This document shows positions 31,903-40,351 of a stretch of 64,000 nucleotides of DNA, piece after piece (position 1 is the first letter of the stretch; every line of letters begins with the position of its first letter). This DNA comes from Kitasatospora setae KM-6054 (GTDB taxonomy: Bacteria > Actinomycetota > Actinomycetes > Streptomycetales > Streptomycetaceae), in assembly GCF_000269985.1 (NCBI RefSeq), contig NC_016109.1, positions 7,033,001 to 7,097,000 of the forward strand, written 5' to 3'. Below the pieces are notes generated by a model. The model saw nothing but the letters and a program-made list of their open reading frames with translations, ran no database searches and was not told the DNA's origin. The translations under genes were made by a program, and so were the position numbers.

Positions 31903-32937
31903 ATGCGCACCACCGTCCGCCGCCCGCTGCTCGCCGCCACCGCGCTGACCGCCGTCGCCGCGCTCGCCCTGACCGCCTGCGGCTCCTCCGCGAAGGACGC
32001 CGGGGCCTCCGCCGACGGCAAGGGCGGCGCCCAGGTGGTGCTGCGGGTGCCCGACCCCGGCAACTCCGGCTTCCTCGCCAAGGGCAAGAAGGACGGCTCG
32101 CTGGACAAGGCGCTGGCCGCCGCGCACGCCAAGGTGGTGTGGACCGGCAGCGCCGGCCCGTTCGCCCCCGCCGCGCAGGCCCTGAACGCCGACCAACTGG
32201 ACGTCGCCCAGGGCTCGATCACCTCGGCCGTCGCCGCGCTCGCCCAGAAGCCCGGCTTCAAGCTGTTCGCGCAGATCGAGCCGGACGTCGCCGGCGAGGG
32301 CATCCTGGTGAAGAACGACTCGCCGATCAAGGAGATCAAGGACCTGGTCGGGAAGAAGGTCGCCGTCTCGCAGGGCGGCACCTCCGAGTACCTGCTGCTC
32401 AAGGCGCTGGAGAAGAACGGCATCCCGACCGACAAGGTCGAGCGGGTCTACCTGCGGGCCGACCAGACCTCCGGCGTGTTCAACTCCGGCCAGGTCGACG
32501 CCTGGGCGACCTGGGGCACCTTCTCGATCCCGGCCATCGCCAACGCGAACGCCCACTTCCTGGCCAACGGCAAGGCCGTCGGCAGCGACAACTACGCGAT
32601 CTGGGCGGTGCGTTCGGGCTTCGCCGAGAAGCACCCCGAGGTGGTCAAGGCGTTCTACGGCTACCTGCACGAGAACGCCGCCAAGGAGAAGGCCGACCCG
32701 GCCGGCTACCTCAACGTGTTCACCGACGCCGGCCCGACCGCCGTCACCCCCGCCGAGAAGGAGATCGCCGTCGACTTCGGCAAGCAGCGCGCCGTCGACT
32801 CGCCGATCACCGACGCCGACGCCGCCCGGTTCGCCGTGGTCGCCAAGTTCTACGCCGACCAGGGCGTCACCAAGAGCCTGGTCGACGTCAAGCCCTACCT
32901 GATCGACGTCAACTCCCTGGCCGGGAGCGGAAAGTGA
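31903..32937 (+). CDS. ssuA: Sulfonate ABC transporter substrate-binding lipoprotein (SsuA-like)
   Basis: A 344-residue lipoprotein with lipobox LTAC at about residues 23-26 after a typical signal peptide. It captures aliphatic sulfonates or similar organosulfur compounds outside the cell. Family sequence includes SAGPFAPAAQALNADQLDVAQGS, GILVKNDSPIKEIKDLVGKKVAVSQGGTSEYLLLKAL and GQVDAWATWGTFS, as in SsuA/TauA proteins. ATG 31903 follows GGAGAA at a 5-base distance. Its stop overlaps the permease GTG by 4 bp (GTGA). Confidence 0.9.
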   Translation: MRTTVRRPLLAATALTAVAALALTACGSSAKDAGASADGKGGAQVVLRVPDPGNSGFLAKGKKDGSLDKALAAAHAKVVWTGSAGPFAPAAQALNADQLDVAQGSITSAVAALAQKPGFKLFAQIEPDVAGEGILVKNDSPIKEIKDLVGKKVAVSQGGTSEYLLLKALEKNGIPTDKVERVYLRADQTSGVFNSGQVDAWATWGTFSIPAIANANAHFLANGKAVGSDNYAIWAVRSGFAEKHPEVVKAFYGYLHENAAKEKADPAGYLNVFTDAGPTAVTPAEKEIAVDFGKQRAVDSPITDADAARFAVVAKFYADQGVTKSLVDVKPYLIDVNSLAGSGK

Positions 32938-33782
32938 CCACCAGTACCGAACAGGCCCGGGCCGCGGGGCTGGTCGCCCCGCGGGCCCGCGCCACCGCCA
33001 CCCGGCCGCGCGGCGTCTCGCTCGCCCTGCGCACCCTGGGTCCGCTGGCCCTGATCGCCGCCTGGCAGATCTCCTCCGCGACCGGCGCCCTCACCCCCGA
33101 CGTGCTCGCCTCGCCCGGCCAGGTCCTGCAAGCCGTCCAGGAGTTGTGGGGCAACGGGCAGCTGTCCGACGCGCTCTCCACCTCGCTGACCCGGGCCGCC
33201 CTCGGCCTGCTGTTCGGCGCCGGCATCGGCCTGGTGCTCGGCGTGGTCACCGGATTCTTCCGGCTCGGCGAGGAACTGCTCGACTCGGCGGTCCAAGTCC
33301 TGCGCACCGTACCGTTCCTGGCGCTGGTGCCGCTGTTCATGGTCTGGTTCGGCATCACCGAGACGGCGAAGATCGCGCTGATCGGCGTGGCCACCTCCTT
33401 CCCGATGTACGTCTCCGCGTCCGGCGGCGTCCGCAACACCGACCGCAAACTCGTCGAGGCGATGCGCAGCTTCGGCCTCTCCCGCTGGGCGATCGTCCGC
33501 GAGGTGGTGCTCCCCGGCGCGCTGCCCGCGCTGCTCTCCGGGCTGCGGCTGTCGATGACGCTCAGCGTGATCGCGCTGATCGCCGCCGAGGAGATCAACT
33601 CCACCGAGGGGATCGGCTACCTGATGGCCCAGGCGCAGAACTTCTCGCGCACCGACGTGCTCGCCGTCTGCATCCTGATCTACGGCCTGCTCGGCCTCGC
33701 CGCCGACGGCGCGGTCCGCGTCCTGGAACGCGTCCTGATGCCCTGGCGGCCCACCGGAGCACGACGGGGGACCGGACGATGA
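32934..33782 (+). CDS. ssuC: Sulfonate ABC transporter permease (SsuC-like)
   Basis: A 282-residue permease, GTG 32934 overlapping the ssuA stop. Six transmembrane helices are visible, beginning at about residue 28 (LALRTLGPLALIAAWQISSA). The coupling-loop motif EAMRSFGLSRWAIVREVVLPGALPALLSGLRLS (EAA...G loop) contacts the ATPase. It forms the membrane channel of the transporter with SsuA and SsuB. The 3' end overlaps the ATPase ATG (ATGA). Confidence 0.93.
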   Translation: MTTSTEQARAAGLVAPRARATATRPRGVSLALRTLGPLALIAAWQISSATGALTPDVLASPGQVLQAVQELWGNGQLSDALSTSLTRAALGLLFGAGIGLVLGVVTGFFRLGEELLDSAVQVLRTVPFLALVPLFMVWFGITETAKIALIGVATSFPMYVSASGGVRNTDRKLVEAMRSFGLSRWAIVREVVLPGALPALLSGLRLSMTLSVIALIAAEEINSTEGIGYLMAQAQNFSRTDVLAVCILIYGLLGLAADGAVRVLERVLMPWRPTGARRGTGR

Positions 33783-34570
33783 GCGCCACCACGACCACCA
33801 CCACGACCGCGACCACCCCCGCCGTCCACCTCCGGGGCCTGCGCCGGGTGTTCGGCACCCGGGCCGTCCTGGACGGCGTCGACCTGGACATCGCCCGCGG
33901 CGAGTTCGTCGCCCTGCTCGGCGCCTCCGGCACCGGCAAGACCACCCTGCTGCGGATCCTCGGCGCGCTCGACCGCGCCGACGAGGGCACCGTGCTCGTG
34001 CCGCCCTCGCGCACCGTGGTGTTCCAGGAGCCCCGGCTGATCCCGTCCAAGCGGGTCCTCGGCAACGTCACCGTCGGCCTGCCGCGCGGCGCCGCCACCA
34101 AGGAGACCGGCCGCCGGGCCCTCGCCGAGGTCGGCCTCGCCGACCACGCCGACGCCTGGCCCGGCACCCTCTCCGGCGGCGAGGCCCAGCGCGCCGCCCT
34201 CGCCCGGGCCCTCGTCCGCGAACCCGAACTGCTGCTGCTCGACGAGCCGTTCGCCGCCCTGGACGCCCTCACCCGGCTGCGCATGCAGGACCTGGTCGGC
34301 GAGCTGTGCCGCAAGCACCGGCCGGCCGTCCTGCTGGTCACCCACGACGTGGACGAGGCGATCCGGCTCGCCGACCGGGTGGCCGTGCTGCGCGACGGCG
34401 CGCTCGTCCGGGACGAGACCGTCACCGTCGAACGCCCCCGGGACGCCGCCGACCCCGACTTCGCGGCGCTCCGCCGCCGCCTGCTCGCCGACCTCGGCGT
34501 GCACCAGGACTCCGCAGCACCGCACGTCAACGCAGCACCGCACGTCACCGCAGCACAGCACGTCAACTAG
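33779..34570 (+). CDS. ssuB: Sulfonate ABC transporter ATPase (SsuB-like)
   Basis: A 263-residue ATPase. Walker A is GASGTGKTT near residue 50, the Q-loop VVFQEPRL near 80, signature LSGGEAQRAALARAL near 135 and Walker B LLLLDEPFAALD near 155. The N-terminus carries a run of Thr, and the C-terminus has three 6-residue repeats (AAPHVN, AAPHVT, AAQHVN) encoded by an 18-bp tandem repeat. ATG overlaps the permease stop (ATGA). It powers SsuAC-mediated import. Confidence 0.93.
   Translation: MSATTTTTTTATTPAVHLRGLRRVFGTRAVLDGVDLDIARGEFVALLGASGTGKTTLLRILGALDRADEGTVLVPPSRTVVFQEPRLIPSKRVLGNVTVGLPRGAATKETGRRALAEVGLADHADAWPGTLSGGEAQRAALARALVREPELLLLDEPFAALDALTRLRMQDLVGELCRKHRPAVLLVTHDVDEAIRLADRVAVLRDGALVRDETVTVERPRDAADPDFAALRRRLLADLGVHQDSAAPHVNAAPHVTAAQHVN
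34516..34569 (+). repeat. 18-bp tandem repeat, three copies, inside ssuB
   Basis: The unit GCAGCACCGCACGTCAAC is repeated three times with two or three mismatches in the later copies. It adds 18 residues to the ATPase C-terminus and looks like slippage expansion. Confidence 0.7.
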
Positions 34571-34596
34571 CCTCCCCCGCAAGAGAAGAGACCGCC

Positions 34597-35514
34597 ATGA
34601 CCGTCATCGTCGGTGTGCACCGCTCCAACCCGTCGCTCTACCACCTGGCCCGACTCGACTACCTCCAGCAGGAGTTGGCCCCGCTCGGCGAGAGCGCCGA
34701 GTTCCACCACTACGCGGACGGCACCAAGACCGGCCCCTACCTGGCCGACGGCACCATCGACTTCGGCGGCACCGGCTCCACCCCGCCGATCACCGCGCAG
34801 GCCGCCGGACACGACATCGTCTACACCGCCGTCTCCGCGCCCCGCCCCGACCACGGCGCGCTGCTGGTCGCCGCCGACGGCCCGGTGCACTCGGTCGCCG
34901 ACCTCAAGGGCGGCACCGTGGTGCTCGGCATCGGCTCCTGGCAGACCCACCTGCTCGCCAAGGCCCTCGACCAGCACGGCCTCTCCTACCGCGACGACAT
35001 CACCGCCGAGCGCCCGGCCGGCGACGAGGCCGAGCGGCTGGCCGACGGCCGGATCGCCGGCTGGATCGCCCAGGGCGCCGAACTCGCCGCCGCCCGCCGC
35101 ACCGGGGCGTTCCGCGAGCTGATCCGCACCGGCGACGTCATCACCGACCGCTCGGTGTTCTTCGCCCGCCGCGACCTCGCCGTCCAGCGCCCCGAGGTGG
35201 TCGCCGCCATCGTCACCGCCCTCCAGCGCGCCGACCACTGGGCCGCCGCCAACCCCGCCGAGGCCGCCGCGATCGCCGCCGCCGACCAGGGCGGCGAGGC
35301 CGCCGACTGGCAGACCGCGCTCGCCGCCCTGCCCTGGCGACTGGAGCCCGCCACCGCCGAGTTCGTCGCCGAACAGCAGGAGGCCGCCGACATCTTCCAC
35401 CGGGTCGGCTTCATCGAGCGCGCCGTCACCGTCGCCGACATCCACCTGCCCGAGCTGGAGCAGCCCGTCGCCGCCGCCGTCGCCGCCGCCTCCCCGGTCG
35501 CGAAGGAGGTCTGA
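34597..35514 (+). CDS. Second signal-less substrate-binding-protein-like gene of the sulfur operon
   Basis: A 305-residue NMT1/SsuA-fold protein without a signal peptide: MTVIVGVHRSNPSLYHLARLDYLQQEL, then DGTIDFGGTGSTPPITAQAAGHDIVYTA and LKGGTVVLGIGSWQTHLL. AGAGAAGAG precedes ATG 34597. It resembles SsuA-type proteins but must be cytosolic as it stands. It may bind a desulfonated intermediate or, like DszB, be an enzyme. It lies between ssuB and the monooxygenase and is 5 bp from the latter. Confidence 0.7.
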   Translation: MTVIVGVHRSNPSLYHLARLDYLQQELAPLGESAEFHHYADGTKTGPYLADGTIDFGGTGSTPPITAQAAGHDIVYTAVSAPRPDHGALLVAADGPVHSVADLKGGTVVLGIGSWQTHLLAKALDQHGLSYRDDITAERPAGDEAERLADGRIAGWIAQGAELAAARRTGAFRELIRTGDVITDRSVFFARRDLAVQRPEVVAAIVTALQRADHWAAANPAEAAAIAAADQGGEAADWQTALAALPWRLEPATAEFVAEQQEAADIFHRVGFIERAVTVADIHLPELEQPVAAAVAAASPVAKEV

Positions 35515-35519
35515 GCGCC

Positions 35520-36590
35520 ATGGCCACCGAAGTCCTCTGGTACCTGATCCCCCGCGAGGGCCACTACCCGTGGGAGCCCGAAGGCCGCCGCCCGGTCGAC
35601 CTCGGCTACCTCCAGCACCTGGCCGCCACCGTCGAACGCCTCGGCTACACCGGCGCGCTGCTCGCCACCGACCAGTACGACGTGTGGACGCTCGGCTCCG
35701 CGCTCGCCGCCGCCACCGGCCCCGGCTTCCAGCCGCTGCTCGCCGTCCACCCCGGCCTGGTCTCGCCCACCCTGCTGGCCAAGATGGCGCTCTCCTTCGA
35801 GCACCTGCACGGCCCCGGCCGGCTGCGCTTCAACGTGGTCAACGGCTCCACCAACCAGCTGCGCGAGTACGGCCTGCACGTCGAGCACGACGACCGCTAC
35901 CGGCTCTCCGCCGAGTACTGGAGCCTGGTCAAGCGCCTCACCAGCGGCGAAGTCTTCGACCACGAAGGCGAGTTCTACCAGCTGAAGAACGCCGGCGGCT
36001 CGCTCCGCGACCTCCCGCCGCTGCGCGAGGGACGCATCCCGCTCTGGTTCGGCGGCTCCTCCCCGGCCGGCATCGAGGTCGCCGCCGAACACGTCGACGT
36101 CTACCTCACCTGGGGCGAACCCCCGCACCTGCTCAAGGAGAAGCTGGAGAAGGTCCGCGAGCGCGCCGCCGCCCACGGCCGCACCCTGCGGCTCGGCCTG
36201 CGCCTGCACCTGATCGTCCGCGACACCGAGGAGCAGGCCTGGGCCGCCGCCGACCGGCTGCTCGACGTCACCAGCGAGGCCACCTACGCCCGCCAGCTCG
36301 GCGGCCGGGCCGACGAGGACGGCGTCGGCTGGCAGCGCCAGTTCCGCCAGCACGGCGGCAAGGTCCCGGCCCACGCCCGCGAGCTGGAGACCCACCCCAA
36401 CCTGTGGCCCGGCATGAGCCTGTTCCGGCCCGGCCCCGGCACCGCCGTGGTCGGCTCCACCGACCAGGTCGTCGAACGACTGCGCGAGTACCAGGAGTTG
36501 GGCGTCGACACCTTCATCCTCTCCGGCAACCCGCTGCTGGAGGAGGCCTACCGGGTCGCCGAGACCGTGCTGCCGAAGCTCCACCCCTGA
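35520..36590 (+). CDS. ssuD: FMNH2-dependent alkanesulfonate monooxygenase-like (SsuD family)
   Basis: A 356-residue bacterial luciferase-like monooxygenase. Conserved SsuD motifs are plain: VNGSTNQLREYGL (flavin/phosphate loop), DRYRLSAEYW, WFGGSSPAGIEVAAEHVDVYLTWGEPP, RLGLRLHLIVRDTEEQAW and TFILSGNPLLEEAYR. The enzyme uses FMNH2 and O2 to convert a sulfonate to an aldehyde and sulfite. It is the last gene of the operon; AAGGAGG precedes the ATG by about 9 bases. No flavin reductase (SsuE) is seen in the window, so a reductase encoded elsewhere must supply FMNH2. SfnG-type dimethylsulfone monooxygenase is the main alternative. Confidence 0.9.
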   Translation: MATEVLWYLIPREGHYPWEPEGRRPVDLGYLQHLAATVERLGYTGALLATDQYDVWTLGSALAAATGPGFQPLLAVHPGLVSPTLLAKMALSFEHLHGPGRLRFNVVNGSTNQLREYGLHVEHDDRYRLSAEYWSLVKRLTSGEVFDHEGEFYQLKNAGGSLRDLPPLREGRIPLWFGGSSPAGIEVAAEHVDVYLTWGEPPHLLKEKLEKVRERAAAHGRTLRLGLRLHLIVRDTEEQAWAAADRLLDVTSEATYARQLGGRADEDGVGWQRQFRQHGGKVPAHARELETHPNLWPGMSLFRPGPGTAVVGSTDQVVERLREYQELGVDTFILSGNPLLEEAYRVAETVLPKLHP

Positions 36591-36609
36591 GCCACCGCAC
36601 CCCCGCGAC

Positions 36610-36654
36610 CGAACGGGCGGGCGGCCGAACTCCCCCCGGCCGCCCGCCCGTTCG
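36610..36654 (+). terminator. 18-bp perfect hairpin ending the sulfonate operon
   Basis: CGAACGGGCGGGCGGCCG (36610-36627) pairs exactly with CGGCCGCCCGCCCGTTCG (36637-36654), loop of 9 bases, 20 bp after the monooxygenase stop and just before the convergent aldo/keto reductase stop. Confidence 0.85.
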
Positions 36655-36666
36655 GCGCTCTTCCGG

Positions 36667-37656
36667 CTACCGGCTGATCCGGTCGATCTCCGCCAGCTCC
36701 TCGGCGGTCAGCGGACCGGCCGCCAGCGCGTCCAGGTTCTGGTCCAACTGCCGCACGCTCGACGCGCCGATGATCACCGACACCACCCGCTCGTCCCGCA
36801 GCACCCAGGACAGCGCCAACTGCGCCAGGCTCTGCCCGCGCCCCTCCGCGACCTTCGCCAGCGCCCGCAGCTGCTCCAGCTTCGCGCCGGTCAGCGCCTC
36901 CTCCTTCAGGAAGTGGCCCACCGACATCCGCGACCCGGCCGGCACGTCACCCGACAGGTAACGGTCCGTCAATAGGCCCTGCGCCAGCGGCGAGTAGGCG
37001 ATCAGCGCGGTCCGCGTCTCGCCCACCGCGTCCAGCAACCCCTGCTCCGGCTCCCGGTTCAGGATCGAGTAGCTCGCCTGGTTCAGCAGGCACGGCGTCC
37101 CCAGCTCGCGCAGGATCGCCACCGCCTCCCGGTGCTGCTCCGCCGGGTAGTTGGAGATCGCCGCGTACAGCGCCCGGCCCGAGCGCACCGCCGTGTCCAG
37201 CGCCCCCATCGTCTCCTCCAGCGGGGTGGTCGGGTCCCACCGGTGCGAGTAGAAGACGTCGACGTAGTCCAGGCCCATCCGGCCCAGCGACTGGTCCAGG
37301 CTCGCCAGCAGGTACTTGCGGCTGCCGCCGTCCCCGTACGGGCCCGGCCACATGTCCCAGCCCGCCTTCGAGGCGATGAACAGCTCGTCCCGGAACGGAC
37401 GGAAGTCCTGCGCGAACAGGTAGCCGAAGTTGCGCTCCGCACTGCCGTACGGCGGACCGTAGTTGTTCGCCAGGTCGAAGTGCGTCACCCCCCGGTCGAA
37501 GGCCCGGCGCAGCACCGCGCGCTGCACGTCCAGCGGCTGGGTGTCACCGAAGTTGTGCCACAGGCCGAGCGAGACGGCGGGCAGCTGCACGCCGCTGCGC
37601 CCGGCGCGGCGGAAGGTCATCGAGTCGTAGCGGTCGCTTGCGGGGAGGAAGCTCAT
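36667..37656 (-). CDS. Aldo/keto reductase (YghZ / Mgr group)
   Basis: A 329-residue NADPH-dependent aldo/keto reductase. Catalytic residues occur in order: DLANNYG with Tyr, ASKAGWDMWPGPYG with Lys, and FYSHRWDPTTPLEET with His. The long insert WPGPYGDGGSRKYLL is typical of the YghZ/L-glyceraldehyde-3-phosphate reductase subgroup, which handles methylglyoxal or similar aldehydes. The C-terminal QLALSWVLRD and VIIGASSVRQLDQNL contact NADPH. Start ATG 37656; an in-frame ATG at 37665 is possible. It is divergent from the hemoglobin gene. Confidence 0.92.
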   Translation of the reverse strand: MSFLPASDRYDSMTFRRAGRSGVQLPAVSLGLWHNFGDTQPLDVQRAVLRRAFDRGVTHFDLANNYGPPYGSAERNFGYLFAQDFRPFRDELFIASKAGWDMWPGPYGDGGSRKYLLASLDQSLGRMGLDYVDVFYSHRWDPTTPLEETMGALDTAVRSGRALYAAISNYPAEQHREAVAILRELGTPCLLNQASYSILNREPEQGLLDAVGETRTALIAYSPLAQGLLTDRYLSGDVPAGSRMSVGHFLKEEALTGAKLEQLRALAKVAEGRGQSLAQLALSWVLRDERVVSVIIGASSVRQLDQNLDALAAGPLTAEELAEIDRISR

Positions 37657-37804
37657 GGCCAGCATCCTGCCAGGTGAGGGCCCCCGACGGGACCAACGGC
37701 CCTGCCCGTGGACACCCGCCCCGACGTACCCTGGCCGGGCGGAGCAGCGCGCCACCACCCGTCACGGCGCGTGACCGCGGACGACCGCACCAGGAGGCCC
37801 CGCC

Positions 37805-38269
37805 GTGACACCGCCGGACACCGCCAAACCGGACATCACCAGCCGGGCCGACCTCGAACACGCCCTCCGGCTGTTCTACCGCGCCGCCTTCGCCGACCCG
37901 CTGATCGGCCCGCACTTCACCCAGATCGCCCGCCTCGACCTGGAGCGCCACCTCCCCCGCATCACCGACTTCTGGGAGAGCGCCCTGCTGCGCACCGCCT
38001 CCTACCGCGGCAACGCGCTCGCCCCGCACGCCGCGCTGCACGCCGCCGCCCCGCTCACCGCCGCCCACTTCGGCCGCTGGGTCCAACTCTGGCGCGCCAC
38101 CCTCGACGGCCGCCACGCCGGCCCCGTCACCGAACGCGCCAAGGCCCAGTCGCAGCGCATCGCCGTCGCCATGCTGCGCCGCCTCGGCGAACCCGACACC
38201 GGCGGCGGCAGCGGCGGCTTCGTCCCGCTCACCGCCGTCCGGCTGGCCTCCGGCGGCGCCGCGCCCTGA
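37805..38269 (+). CDS. Group III truncated hemoglobin
   Basis: A 154-residue protein, GTG 37805 with AGGAGG about 6 bases upstream. LEHALRLFYRAAFADPLIGPHF opens the globin fold, HLPRITDFWESALLRTASYRGNAL covers helices E region, and HFGRWVQLWRATLDGRHAGPVTERAK is the helix F/G segment with the proximal His. Group III truncated hemoglobins bind heme and oxygen or NO; roles in redox sensing or NO detoxification are proposed. The C-terminal 20 residues (GGGSGGF...) are a flexible tail. Confidence 0.87.
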   Translation: MTPPDTAKPDITSRADLEHALRLFYRAAFADPLIGPHFTQIARLDLERHLPRITDFWESALLRTASYRGNALAPHAALHAAAPLTAAHFGRWVQLWRATLDGRHAGPVTERAKAQSQRIAVAMLRRLGEPDTGGGSGGFVPLTAVRLASGGAAP

Positions 38270-38324
38270 CCGGCGGGCCGACCGGGCCGGCCGGGCTGGT
38301 CCGGGGCGGGCCGGGGCGGGCCGG

Positions 38325-39647
38325 TCAGGTGCCGGCCACCGGATGCGGCTCCGCGAGCCGACCCTTCGGCGTACGGTCGGCCGGCTCCGGCGCCGGCCCC
38401 TCGGACGCCCGGGGCTCGCGCAGGTCCGGGATGCGGCGCAGGCCGCCGCTCACCGTGCTGTACGCGGCCAGCAGCAGCAGGACGCCCGCGTTCAGCAGCA
38501 GCACGGTGGACCCGGCGAAGTGGTCCAGCAGCACGCCGCTGGCCAGCGGGCCGAACGGGACGAACAGCGCGGGCGCGATGCCGCAGGCCGTCTGCACCCG
38601 CCCCAGCAGGTGGTCGGGGACGGAGTGCAGCCGGGCCGCCGAGATCACCGCGTTCGCGGCCGGCGAGGTCAGCCCGCACAGGCCGATCACCAGCGCGGTG
38701 AACAGCACCCCGTAGCCGAGCGCCAGCAGCGGCGTCAGCAGCGCCGTGCTCCAGCACACCGCCAGCACCAGGGTGCGCGGGGCGAGGGTGCGCCCGGCCC
38801 GCGCCGAGAAGAGCGCACCGACCAGGTTGCCCGCGCCCGACATCGCGATGATCAGCCCGTTGTGGTAGCTGCCGCCCGGCCCGGAGCGCGCGCCCTCCGC
38901 GACCAGCACCACCACGATGCCGCTGAACACGAAGTTCACCAGCGCCGCGTTCACCAGCGTGTACCGCAGGAACGCGCTGCGCCGCACCTCCACCAGCCCG
39001 GTCGTCAAGTCCTTGAGGAACGGCGGCCGTTCGGCCCGCGGCCGGCCCGCCCCCGGCGCCTCCCTCGGCAGCCGGACGAACAGCACGCACAGCGCGGACG
39101 CCGCGAACGAGGCCGCGTCGACCACGAACGGCAGCACCGGCGTCACGGCGTACAGCGCCGCCCCCAGCATCGGCCCGGCCAGCGTGGCGACCGCCGAACG
39201 GGCCTGGGCCATCGACACCGCGGTGGTCAACTGGCCGCGCGGCACCACGTGCCGCAGCGCCGCCGACGCGGCCGGCCCGAACGGCGCGCCGAGCAGGCTG
39301 TTGAGCACCGCCAGCCCCACCGCGACCGGCAGGTTCACCCGGTCGGCGAGCACCACCAGCGCGAACAGCGCGAACGCGGCGGTCCGGGCCAGGTCGCAGA
39401 ACAGCATCACGGTGCGGCGGCTCAGCCGGTCGACCAGCACCCCGGCCGGGAAGCCGGCGAACAGCGAGGAGACGATCTCCGCGAAGGTGACCAGCCCGAA
39501 GTCGGTGATCGAGTGGGTCGCCGCCAGCAGGACCAGGGGCAGCGCGATGTACGTCGCCTGCGAGCCGAACGCGGACAGCGCGTGGGCGAGCCACAGGCGC
39601 TGGTAGTCGGGATTGCGGTACAGCGGGGTGGGCGGGGCGTCAGCCAC
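38325..39647 (-). CDS. MFS transporter (efflux type)
   Basis: A 440-residue major facilitator protein with about twelve membrane segments. GTG 39647 is chosen: GGGAGGA lies 8 bases upstream and the first helix follows (WLAHALSAFGSQATYIALPLVLL). The loop motif DRLSRRTVMLFCDL (motif A-like D-R-x-x-R-R) is present. The group resembles enterobactin-exporter-like/multidrug MFS proteins of Streptomyces. It lies in the same direction as the lanthipeptide genes but beyond a strong terminator, so a role in peptide export is possible and unproven. The C-terminal tail is charged and soluble. Confidence 0.88.
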   Translation of the reverse strand: MADAPPTPLYRNPDYQRLWLAHALSAFGSQATYIALPLVLLAATHSITDFGLVTFAEIVSSLFAGFPAGVLVDRLSRRTVMLFCDLARTAAFALFALVVLADRVNLPVAVGLAVLNSLLGAPFGPAASAALRHVVPRGQLTTAVSMAQARSAVATLAGPMLGAALYAVTPVLPFVVDAASFAASALCVLFVRLPREAPGAGRPRAERPPFLKDLTTGLVEVRRSAFLRYTLVNAALVNFVFSGIVVVLVAEGARSGPGGSYHNGLIIAMSGAGNLVGALFSARAGRTLAPRTLVLAVCWSTALLTPLLALGYGVLFTALVIGLCGLTSPAANAVISAARLHSVPDHLLGRVQTACGIAPALFVPFGPLASGVLLDHFAGSTVLLLNAGVLLLLAAYSTVSGGLRRIPDLREPRASEGPAPEPADRTPKGRLAEPHPVAGT

Positions 39648-39703
39648 GGCGGTCCTCCCGGAGCCGGATCGAGCGGGGGTCGAATGGGGAATCGGGTGGC
39701 AAC

Positions 39704-39758
39704 GGAACGGCCGGGGCGGCCGGCGCCGTCGAAGGGCACCGGCCGCCCCGGCCGTTCC
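39704..39758 (-). terminator. 20-bp perfect hairpin, terminator of the lanthipeptide array
   Basis: GGAACGGCCGGGGCGGCCGG (39704-39723) is the exact complement of CCGGCCGCCCCGGCCGTTCC (39739-39758). It follows the last precursor gene (stop at 39817) on the minus strand and lies ahead of the MFS gene, which therefore has its own promoter or relies on readthrough. Confidence 0.85.
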
Positions 39759-39816
39759 CGGTCGCGCCCCACGGGGGTGAGGGGCCGCGACCGGGGGCCT
39801 GTGGAGCACGCGACGG

Positions 39817-39936
39817 TCAGACCGCGTCCTCTTCGATCTTGCTGTGGCAGTAGTTGGAGATGGTGCTCCACTCGTTGAGCTCGCCCTCGTCGGTGTCGGC
39901 GACGGACAGGTTCTGCAGCTTCAGGATCTCGGACAT
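39817..39936 (-). CDS. lanA1: Class III lanthipeptide precursor, copy 1 (last in the array)
   Basis: A 39-residue precursor peptide, start ATG 39936 with AGAGGAG 8 bases upstream. The leader MSEILKLQNLSVADTDEGEL carries the hydrophobic LxLQxL motif that class III synthetases recognise. The core begins near NEW at 21-23 and holds Ser24, Ser27 and Cys30 in STISNYC (Ser-x-x-Ser-x-x-Cys), the pattern that gives labionin or lanthionine. After Cys30 this copy has His31 where others have Gly, then SKIEEDAV at the end. It is the last of four tandem copies; 60 bp separate it from copy 2. Confidence 0.82.
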   Translation of the reverse strand: MSEILKLQNLSVADTDEGELNEWSTISNYCHSKIEEDAV

Positions 39937-39995
39937 GGTGAACTCCTCTGGGGTGTCTGGTCGTTGGTCGTTGTGCGCAGTAGTGCGAGGACTGC

Positions 39996-40115
39996 TCAGA
40001 CCGCGTCCTCTTCGATCTTGCTGCCGCAGTGGTTGGAGATGGTGCTCCAGTCGTTGAGCTCGCCCTCGTCGGTGTCGGCGACGGACAGGTTCTGCAGCTT
40101 CAGGATCTCGGACAT
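39996..40115 (-). CDS. lanA2: Class III lanthipeptide precursor, copy 2
   Basis: A 39-residue precursor with the same 20-residue leader as copy 1. The core differs: NDW at 21-23, STISNHC at 24-30 and GSKIEEDAV to the end. So residues 22 (Asp not Glu), 29 (His not Tyr) and 31 (Gly not His) change, while the modifiable Ser24, Ser27, Cys30 are kept. Start ATG 40115 with AGAGGAG upstream. The upstream spacer of 59 bp is nearly identical to that before copy 1. Confidence 0.82.
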   Translation of the reverse strand: MSEILKLQNLSVADTDEGELNDWSTISNHCGSKIEEDAV

Positions 40116-40174
40116 GGTGAACTCCTCTGGGGTGTCTGGTCGTTGGTCGTTGTGCGCAGTGGTACGGGGGCTGC

Positions 40175-40294
40175 TCAGAGCGCTTCTTCGTCGATCTTGC
40201 TGCCGCAGTGGTTGGAGATGGTGCTCCAGTCGTTGAGCTCGCCTTCGTCGGTGTCGGTGACGGACAGGTTCTGCAGCTTCAGGATCTCGGACAT
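40175..40294 (-). CDS. lanA3: Class III lanthipeptide precursor, copy 3
   Basis: A 39-residue precursor. The leader differs from copies 1 and 2 by Thr instead of Ala at position 13 (SVTDTDEGEL). The core is NDW, STISNHC, then GSKIDEEAL, so the acidic C-terminal tail is DEEAL rather than EEDAV. Modifiable residues are the same. Start ATG 40294 with GGGAG about 8 bases before it. Spacing to copy 4 is 57 bp. Confidence 0.82.
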   Translation of the reverse strand: MSEILKLQNLSVTDTDEGELNDWSTISNHCGSKIDEEAL

Positions 40295-40351
40295 GGTGAA
40301 CTCCCTGGTTTTGGTTGGTTGTCGGTGCGTCGGCAATGCAGGACGGGCTGC

